From positions 1 to 64,000 of the forward strand of contig DIYJ01000018.1 of NCBI GenBank assembly GCA_002428995.1: a DNA stretch of 64,000 bases, in the 5' to 3' direction. Positions 58,715 through 64,000 of the stretch are shown here, in pieces. Source of the stretch: Flavobacteriales bacterium UBA6057. GTDB taxonomy: Bacteria; Bacteroidota; Bacteroidia; Flavobacteriales_G; Salibacteraceae. Under the pieces are notes generated by a model. The model had not been told where the DNA came from, made no database searches, and worked only from the letters and a program-made list of their open reading frames with translations. Positions within the stretch are counted from its first letter, which is position 1. Every line of letters starts with the position of its first letter. Made by a program: the position numbers and the translations under genes.

Positions 58715-59956
58715 TCAACTCCTCCTGTTCGCCAGTAGCAACGGTGCCTTTCCATCAAAGGGATTGCTTCTGCTGATGGTTTTTGCTCCAATGCCTGAAG
58801 CCCTAAGAACGGCTCGGTCGCCAAAGCGTTCTCTGATGCTGTCCATGGCTTGGTAGAGATTGATGTATTCTTCTGTGTCTTCAAAAAGGTTGATCTGTTG
58901 TCCACCGCCTACCAAGTGACTGAAGCGCACACCAATCAGCCTTACCAGCAACCTTCGGTTGTAGATCCGGTGAAACAGATCCAGCACTTTGGGGATGATG
59001 ATGTGGTCGGCTGAAGAATAAGGTATGCGCTCCTGCAGCGTGTGAGTTTGAAAATCAGAGTAACGAATCTTTACCGTAATGCAGGCTGTGAGCTTTTTTC
59101 CTCTGCGGAGCTGGTAGGCCAGGTTTTCAGCCATGGCCAGCATGATGCCTTTGAGCTTTACCATGTCAGTAGTGTCACGGTCGAAGGTGCGCTCTGTGCT
59201 GATGCTTTTTCGCTCGCTGTATGGAATCACCGGACTGTTGTCCATGCCATTGGCCTTTTTCCACAGGGCTTTGCCGTGTTGACCAAGTACATTTTCCATC
59301 ATATCCATCGGCATATCCTGAATGGTTTTCACCTGTCGTATGCCGAGGTTGCGCAGCGTTTGGTACATCTTGGCCCCTACCATGGGAATTTTCCGCACGG
59401 AAAGTGGAGCCAGAAAAGGGCGCTCTGTTCCACGCTGGATTTCAATTTGTCCGTTGGGTTTGGCTTCTCCCGTGGCAACCTTCGATACGGTTTTGTTAAC
59501 TGCCAGGCCAAATGAATTCGGCAACCCTGTTTCTTTGATGATCTTCTGACGGAGCTCCTTCGCCAATTTCGCGCAGCCAAAGAAGCGGTCCATGCCGGTG
59601 AGGTCGGCATAAAACTCATCGATGGAGGTCTTTTCAAAAAGTGGTACGGCTTCTTGAATGATCTCTGTAACGATGTCGGAGTGCTTGGAGTATGTTGCAC
59701 TATTGCCCTTGATCACGACAGCCTCTGGGCATAACTGTCGCGCCATCTTCATGGGCATGGCAGAATGGATGCCAAATTTCCGCGCTTCATAGCTGCACGA
59801 AGCCACGACTCCACGATCTGTAGTGCCGCCAATAAGGACGGGGCGATCCTCTAGCCGGGAATCCAGCAGACGCTCTACGGATACAAAAAAGGAGTCGAGG
59901 TCGAGGTGGAGTACTTGACTGTTTGTTGTGCTATAGCTGCTCTTCGTCACGTTCAA
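58715..59956 (-). CDS. dinB: DNA polymerase IV (Y family, DinB)
   Basis: A 413-residue Y-family polymerase. Motifs are VLHLDLDSFFVSVERLLDSR (catalytic Asp), VVASCSYEARKFGIHSAMPM, the second catalytic site KTSIDEFYADLTGMDRFFGC and GLAVNKTVSKVATGEAKPNG. The helix-hairpin-helix region (LRNLGIRQVKTIQDMP) and little finger (LVRLIGVRFSHL) follow. GGQQINLFED near the end resembles a beta-clamp binding motif (QxxLF). It bypasses DNA damage and is expected to work with the DnaE2-type polymerase downstream. Upstream (21 bases) is a second four-helix-bundle gene. Confidence 0.92.
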   Translation of the reverse strand: MNVTKSSYSTTNSQVLHLDLDSFFVSVERLLDSRLEDRPVLIGGTTDRGVVASCSYEARKFGIHSAMPMKMARQLCPEAVVIKGNSATYSKHSDIVTEIIQEAVPLFEKTSIDEFYADLTGMDRFFGCAKLAKELRQKIIKETGLPNSFGLAVNKTVSKVATGEAKPNGQIEIQRGTERPFLAPLSVRKIPMVGAKMYQTLRNLGIRQVKTIQDMPMDMMENVLGQHGKALWKKANGMDNSPVIPYSERKSISTERTFDRDTTDMVKLKGIMLAMAENLAYQLRRGKKLTACITVKIRYSDFQTHTLQERIPYSSADHIIIPKVLDLFHRIYNRRLLVRLIGVRFSHLVGGGQQINLFEDTEEYINLYQAMDSIRERFGDRAVLRASGIGAKTISRSNPFDGKAPLLLANRRS

Positions 59957-59977
59957 TGGGTTGGGGGTGAATGGGGA

Positions 59978-60349
59978 TTATTCGCCTACATAGAACTCGA
60001 GGCGCAAAACCCACTGCTCCAATGCTTCATCAAGCATCAGCAGCAGTTTTGCGATCATACGGTTGTTGATGATGGCTTCTTCCATCAGGGTGAACAGAAC
60101 CTTCTCCAGCTCAAGCGCATGCTCGATGGCCAGATTCAGAAAGGGCACATCCTCTGAGGAGTGGTTCTGATAGCCAGCAGCTGAATTCTCCACAATGGAA
60201 GCGGTGAGCTTCGTGATGTTGCTGGAAAGCGCCAGCCGGTCTTTTTGTTTCAATTGAACACAGATCCTGCGAGAGATCTCAGTGATGTCTTTTTCCAAAT
60301 GTTTCAAAGTGTAAGCCTCTATTCTTTTACGTTTTTCAGTAGCAATCAT
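59978..60349 (-). CDS. Diverged four-helix bundle protein heading the polymerase cassette
   Basis: A 123-residue helical protein: RIEAYTLKHLEKDITEISRR, then LALSSNITKLTASIVENSAA with GYQNHSSEDVPFLNLAIEHA and LELEKVLFTLMEEA. The order of hydrophobic and Ser/Asn positions follows the four-helix-bundle (TIGR02436) pattern but is diverged from the copy at 58150. It precedes dinB by 21 bases and is the first gene of the minus-strand cassette, where many Bacteroidota have a LexA-like repressor instead. The TTAGC..GCTAA palindromes lie just upstream. Function unknown. Confidence 0.7.
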   Translation of the reverse strand: MIATEKRKRIEAYTLKHLEKDITEISRRICVQLKQKDRLALSSNITKLTASIVENSAAGYQNHSSEDVPFLNLAIEHALELEKVLFTLMEEAIINNRMIAKLLLMLDEALEQWVLRLEFYVGE

Positions 60350-60370
60350 GAATGCTTGATTATAGTTTTG

Positions 60371-60384
60371 TTTAGCATGCTAAA
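60371..60384. promoter_or_regulatory. Candidate operator, perfect palindrome TTTAGCATGCTAAA
   Basis: A 14-base perfect palindrome 22 bases upstream of the first gene of the polymerase cassette. A half-site TTTAGC follows at 60388 and a second palindrome at 60403. This layout suggests a dimeric repressor, possibly LexA-like. Confidence 0.5.
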
Positions 60385-60402
60385 TTATTTAGCTTTAATC
60401 AT

Positions 60403-60416
60403 ATTAGCAAGCTAAA
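60403..60416. promoter_or_regulatory. Second candidate operator, TTAGCAAGCTAA
   Basis: TTAGC/GCTAA arms with a two-base centre, 32 bases (three helical turns) from the first palindrome, measured start to start. Confidence 0.45.
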
Positions 60417-60549
60417 ACCATTAGATTTTTTCGAACACCTTCATTCGCTGTATATCCACTTCAAGAGTTAAACGCACCTGGCACAGCTATAAAAGCCTTG
60501 GGCAGCATTACCTTAGCGGTCCACTCAAAAAACTGCCTTTAGGCAGGGT

Positions 60550-62736
60550 ATGCAAACAAGAATTCTTACCTGGACTTTTTCCTTGAAGCTCATCCTCTGG
60601 ATTGGTGCATTTCATTCATTGGTAATGGCACAGGATCTTCGTGAAGATGGCTTTCGCCACCTCGCGCCACAGTCGATGATGGCGGAAGACGAGCACAGTG
60701 AGTGGAAGGCGGAGGATGTGATTGCCGGGAAGTATGATGAATTCTTTAAGCCGGTCACCGAGCCCATTCCCAACATCAATTTCACCACCTCCACATATTG
60801 GATGAAGGCATCCTTTACACACGAAGGACCTTCTGCCATCTACTACCTGGAGTGCGCGCGACCTATTACAAATGAAGTCCGATACTACGAGTTGAGCGAA
60901 GCGGGTGAAATACAAAGAGTTCTCACTTCCGGGGATGAAATTGCTTTCAGCGAAAGGCCCATCAATCATCGTAACATTCTCTTTTTGCTAGAAGCTGAAC
61001 CAGGAGAGCAGAAACAGTTTCTCGTTGCCATGAGAAGCGATGGCGAAGTGATCAACGCAGTCTTAAAGCTTTGGACACTGGAAGGCCTCAGTTCGTTCAC
61101 ACAACGTGAAAACCTATTTCTGGGCATCTACTACGGTCTGCTCATTTTTGTACTGGTCATCTTTGGCTTTTTCACCGTTGCGCTTAAGCACCGGATCTAT
61201 ACCTATTACGTATCCTACATCTTTAGCCTGCTGCTGATGCAGGCCTCGCTTGACGGCACCGCTTTTCAGAATCTGTGGCCCGGATTTCCATGGATGGCAA
61301 ATCACTCAGTGCTGGTCTTTTCTTCGATCTCTGTTCTGCTGATGATGATTTATGCAGCAGCTTTCCTAAAAATCCAACAGCTTCCTAAACTCTATGGAAG
61401 AATCTATTACTTCCTCGGAAGCATTGTGGCTCTGTGTGTGCTCACCTCCATGTTCAGCGGCTTCTTGTATGAATGGACTTTCATTGTGATCAATTCCACC
61501 TCCTTTTTTGTCTTGCTTACGATCATCGCGGGCATATTCATCAAGGCGAGCTCAGGACAGAAAGTCAATCGCTTTTTTGCCATTGCATTCGTTTGTGTAT
61601 TGAGCAGTGGGTTACTCTTTATCAGCGGTAACCTTGGGCTGTTTTTCAATGAATTCCTCACCACGAATGCCATCAAGATTGGATCTGCCGCAGAAGTGGT
61701 CTTTTTATCCCTGGCCATGGCGGGGCAATATCAAAGTGTTCAACGCGAGAAGGAGGAGGCACAGCAAGAAGCATATCACCATCTGGAAACCCTGAATAGT
61801 GTAACCCAAAATCAGAATGTAAGGCTGGAGCAACAAGTGGAAGAGCGAACTGCGGAGATCCAGGAGAAGCGAAAGCTGCTCGAACAGCAAAACAAGGAGA
61901 TCATTGACTCCATCACTTATGCCAAGCGCATCCAGGCCGCCATTCTTCCTTCCAACGACTTTTTCCACTCCACACTCGATGATGCCTTTGTGTTTTACCT
62001 CCCGAAAGACATTGTAGCGGGCGATTTCTACTGGATCAAGCGGGTAGGGGAGCGCGTCCTGTTTGCAGCCGCAGATTGCACCGGACACGGTGTTCCCGGA
62101 GCGATGGTCAGTGTCATCTGCAACAGTGCCTTGAACCGTGCCGTGCGTGAATTTGGTTTGACAGAGCCAGCAGCAATTTTGGACATGACGGCTTCACTCG
62201 TAGAAGAAGCCTTTCAGCAAAGCGATCATGATGTAAAGGATGGCATGGACATTTCGTTGGGTTCTGTTGGGCCTTTGATCAAGTCAGTTTCCCCTTCCGG
62301 AGCTGCTGGTGGTGAAGCTGAGACAGAGCACCGGGAATTGCACTGGGCGGGCGCCAATAACCCTCTCTGGATTGTTACTGAGCGAAACATTCCGGAGCTG
62401 AGCGAAAACATGATCGAAGCGAATGGGCAAAGACTGTATGAGGTGAAAGCAGACAAGCAACCCATTGGTCAGTACGCAAACCGTAAGGCCTATCGTCACC
62501 ATCAACTCCGACTGGCCAAAGGAGATGTGGTCTACCTCTTTTCAGATGGTTTCCCCGACCAATTTGGAGGTGAGAAGGGAAAAAAGTACAAGTCCAGACC
62601 GTTCAAGCATTTCCTTTTGAGCATCCAGGATCAATCGATGCGAACCCAACGCGAGACACTTGAACAGGAGTTCAAAACCTGGCAAGGAGCACTCGAGCAG
62701 GTGGATGATGTATGCGTGATTGGGGTCAGAATCTAG
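60550..62736 (+). CDS. 7TM-DISM sensor with SpoIIE-type (PP2C) phosphatase domain
   Basis: A 728-residue membrane signalling protein. The order is: signal peptide (LKLILWIGAFHSLVMAQ); periplasmic 7TMR-DISMED2-like domain (about 30-185, TYWMKASFTHEGPSAIYYLE); seven hydrophobic segments (about 190-390); coiled coil (QREKEEAQQEAYHHLETLNS..); and a SpoIIE/PP2C phosphatase domain. The last has IDSITYAKRIQAAILPS, DIVAGDFYWI, FAAADCTGHGVPGAMVS, HWAGANNPLWIV and VVYLFSDGFPDQFGGEKGKK. Catalytic Asp residues bind Mn/Mg. It probably dephosphorylates an anti-sigma antagonist or similar partner in response to an extracytoplasmic signal. No partner gene is adjacent. Confidence 0.88.
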   Translation: MQTRILTWTFSLKLILWIGAFHSLVMAQDLREDGFRHLAPQSMMAEDEHSEWKAEDVIAGKYDEFFKPVTEPIPNINFTTSTYWMKASFTHEGPSAIYYLECARPITNEVRYYELSEAGEIQRVLTSGDEIAFSERPINHRNILFLLEAEPGEQKQFLVAMRSDGEVINAVLKLWTLEGLSSFTQRENLFLGIYYGLLIFVLVIFGFFTVALKHRIYTYYVSYIFSLLLMQASLDGTAFQNLWPGFPWMANHSVLVFSSISVLLMMIYAAAFLKIQQLPKLYGRIYYFLGSIVALCVLTSMFSGFLYEWTFIVINSTSFFVLLTIIAGIFIKASSGQKVNRFFAIAFVCVLSSGLLFISGNLGLFFNEFLTTNAIKIGSAAEVVFLSLAMAGQYQSVQREKEEAQQEAYHHLETLNSVTQNQNVRLEQQVEERTAEIQEKRKLLEQQNKEIIDSITYAKRIQAAILPSNDFFHSTLDDAFVFYLPKDIVAGDFYWIKRVGERVLFAAADCTGHGVPGAMVSVICNSALNRAVREFGLTEPAAILDMTASLVEEAFQQSDHDVKDGMDISLGSVGPLIKSVSPSGAAGGEAETEHRELHWAGANNPLWIVTERNIPELSENMIEANGQRLYEVKADKQPIGQYANRKAYRHHQLRLAKGDVVYLFSDGFPDQFGGEKGKKYKSRPFKHFLLSIQDQSMRTQRETLEQEFKTWQGALEQVDDVCVIGVRI

Positions 62737-62811
62737 CGCATGGTGTACTTGAGTCAGTGAGGTTGGTTCTTTTGCTATATGCTATCAGCCATCATCTCTT
62801 AGTGGGAAGTG

Positions 62812-62907
62812 TGGATGTTCGTTGTACTTGCATTGCGTTAGCCACAGGCCAGGAATCAGATGGCTTTCATTGAATTTGAGGTTGAGATTGAAGTTGATGT
62901 TTTTAGC
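62812..62907. repeat. Family C repeats between the phosphatase and radical SAM genes
   Basis: GTTCGTTGTACTTGCATTGC (from 62818) and TTTCATTGAATTTGAGGTTG then AGATTGAAGTTGATG (62868-62902). Same words as in the gaps at 54.7 and 58.0 kb. The 276-base gap holds no gene. Confidence 0.55.
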
Positions 62908-62966
62908 CGTCAGCCTAAGCTGTTCTCGCTGACAGCTAATAGCCAGTAGCTGATAGCCTTTTCATT
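62908..62966. repeat. Family B repeat
   Basis: AGCCGTCAGCCTAAGCTG, six bases, then CTGACAGCTAATAGCCAGTA and GCTGATAGCC: imperfect inverted arms of the family B word. Confidence 0.55.
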
Positions 62967-62973
62967 AGTTTGA

Positions 62974-63006
62974 TTTGCCATTTATTTTAGTATTCGTTTA
63001 TATTTG
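62974..63006 (+). promoter_or_regulatory. Bacteroidota promoter of the radical SAM gene
   Basis: TTTG (62974-62977), 21-base spacer, exact -7 box TATATTTG (62999-63006), six bases before the GTG at 63013. The transcript is probably leaderless or has a very short leader. Confidence 0.6.
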
Positions 63007-63012
63007 GCTTTC

Positions 63013-64000
63013 GTGAAAACTCACCAAAAAGGACAAGGCGCACAAGTCAACCCTCACAATCGTTTTCTCAAGCATGAAAGGCTGGAAGAGGATGCTTACC
63101 TCAACTATCTGGCGGCTGAAGGAGAGGAAAAGGCTGAGCGCACCAGCTATACAGAGGTGTTTCCTAAGACCATCGTCAATCGAGTCACCAGCCCCGATGT
63201 TGGGATGGATTGGTCGTTGAATCCTTATCAAGGTTGTGAACACGGGTGCACCTATTGCTATGCCAGAAATACGCATGAATTCTGGGGATTCAGCTCTGGA
63301 ATTGACTTCGAACGGAAGGTTCTGATCAAGAAAAACGCTCCTGAACTATTGGCTCAGACCCTCGAAAAGAAAAGCTGGATAGCTGCCCCCATTGTGCTTT
63401 CAGGAAACACAGACTGCTATCAGCCCGCAGAGCGGAAGTTTCAGATCACTCGTCAGCTCTTGCAAACCTTCTGGCGTTTCCGGCATCCGGTGGGCGTGAT
63501 TACTAAAAACGCAATGATTCAGCGTGACCTCGACATCGTGAAGCAATTGCATTCCGAGAACCTCATTCAGGTTGTGCTATCCATCACCACGCTGGATGAA
63601 GATCTGAGGCGGAAAATGGAGCCTCGCACAGCATCCACTCATCAACGCTTGAAAACCGTGGAAGCCCTTGCCAAGATCGGAGTGCCGGTTTCGGTGATGA
63701 TGGCACCTATTGTTCCCGGGTTGAACAGTCATGAAATATTCCAGGTGCTTCGCGCTGCGAAAAATGCCGGAGCCCGAACTGCCAACTATACTGCGGTTCG
63801 ACTCAATGGCCAGATCGGTGAGATTTTCACGGACTGGCTGCAACATACTTTCCCAGACCGAGCCGAGAAGGTGCTTAATCATATTTCTGGCATGCATGGA
63901 GGAAGCCTGCGCGATAGCCAGTTTGGCAGACGTATGAGAGGAGAGGGCCAAATGGCGAGGCAAATCTCAGATACATTCAGGCTGGCGAGAAAGAAGTTTT
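63013..64000 (+). CDS. PA0069-family radical SAM protein, 3' end beyond window
   Basis: An open frame from GTG 63013 to the window end (329 codons, no stop). The protein begins MKTHQKGQGAQVNPHNRFLK and includes TIVNRVTSPDVGMDWSLNPY, the iron-sulfur motif CEHGCTYCYARN (CxxxCxxC), then LSGNTDCYQPAERKFQITRQ. MAPIVPGLNSHEI and RRMRGEGQMARQISDTFRLA further on match the PA0069 radical SAM family, related to SplB-type enzymes. The substrate is not known. The start is supported by the promoter ending six bases upstream. Confidence 0.85.
   Translation, partial: MKTHQKGQGAQVNPHNRFLKHERLEEDAYLNYLAAEGEEKAERTSYTEVFPKTIVNRVTSPDVGMDWSLNPYQGCEHGCTYCYARNTHEFWGFSSGIDFERKVLIKKNAPELLAQTLEKKSWIAAPIVLSGNTDCYQPAERKFQITRQLLQTFWRFRHPVGVITKNAMIQRDLDIVKQLHSENLIQVVLSITTLDEDLRRKMEPRTASTHQRLKTVEALAKIGVPVSVMMAPIVPGLNSHEIFQVLRAAKNAGARTANYTAVRLNGQIGEIFTDWLQHTFPDRAEKVLNHISGMHGGSLRDSQFGRRMRGEGQMARQISDTFRLARKKF

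Noticed and set aside
58150..60349. Diversity-generating retroelement, because of Avd-like four-helix-bundle proteins
   Set aside because: No reverse transcriptase or template/variable repeat pair is seen. DinB and the DnaE2-type polymerase explain the locus.

Overview
The window looks like a chromosomal segment of a marine-type Bacteroidota, most likely Flavobacteriales (Cryomorphaceae/Schleiferiaceae-like; the family is a guess). Support comes from a type IX secretion sorting tail, OmpA proteins with PD40 or thrombospondin-3 repeats, a DUF5686 carboxypeptidase-regulatory-like outer-membrane protein, GCTDP..DGSC repeats, a fused 2-oxoacid dehydrogenase E1, and TAnnTTTG promoter boxes. I see no rRNA, tRNA, insertion sequence, prophage or CRISPR array. 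Coding density is high and no gene-free stretch exceeds about 290 bases.

Layout. 1-7.7 kb: housekeeping and transport genes (FAM173-like methyltransferase, YebC, SDR, DAACS symporter, MFS, DUF3052, PqqB-like lipoprotein, DUF1801). 7.7-12.9 kb: a coupled pair of distantly similar secreted proteins of unknown function, then a DUF5686 outer-membrane protein. 13.1-14.5 kb: MATE exporter. 14.7-20.8 kb: the most interesting region. It holds an ECF sigma factor, a soluble HxxxCxxC zinc-type anti-sigma candidate, a secreted precursor with K-C-G-E pentapeptide repeats, a DUF692/MNIO multinuclear iron oxidase and a DUF2063 partner, all on the minus strand. A Spy/CpxP-like periplasmic protein lies just upstream. 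A small HxC/CxxC/RGPP protein and a TonB-dependent receptor are read divergently. Together they look like a metal-responsive (probably copper) RiPP system of the bufferin/oxazolin type. 20.8-25 kb: SRPBCC, Crp-like regulator, TrmN6, purine nucleoside phosphorylase and a secreted VWA-like protein. 25-29.2 kb: PIG-L hydrolase, a 38-residue membrane peptide and a sodium:solute symporter, with overlapping stop and start codons.

29.3-40.4 kb: a PD40/cadherin-like/OmpA protein, YciH, a lipid kinase, an array of four EGF-like lipoproteins, a small charged lipoprotein, fused E1 and a DUF4920 lipoprotein with a His-rich tail. 40.4-54.7 kb: NDH-2, a T9SS-sorted SprB-repeat protein, NhaC, a DUF5723-TSP3-OmpA protein with a large lipoprotein beside it, NTF2-like secreted proteins with YbaB, a GldN-like duplicated protein, a VIT1-type transporter and a transglutaminase. 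54.9-60.4 kb: an error-prone polymerase cassette (DnaE2/ImuC-type polymerase and DinB) interleaved with two four-helix-bundle genes, and preceded by paired TTAGC..GCTAA palindromes. 60.5-64 kb: a 7TM-DISM/SpoIIE-type phosphatase and a radical SAM protein cut by the window edge.

Several dispersed intergenic repeat families run through the window. Family A forms roughly 140-165 bp palindromic elements directly behind stop codons. Family B (AGCTATCAGC-type) also sits in frame inside the DnaE2 gene. Family C consists of degenerate TTGAAGTTGAG runs around the polymerase and phosphatase genes. Two genes appear to take their last codons from such repeats.
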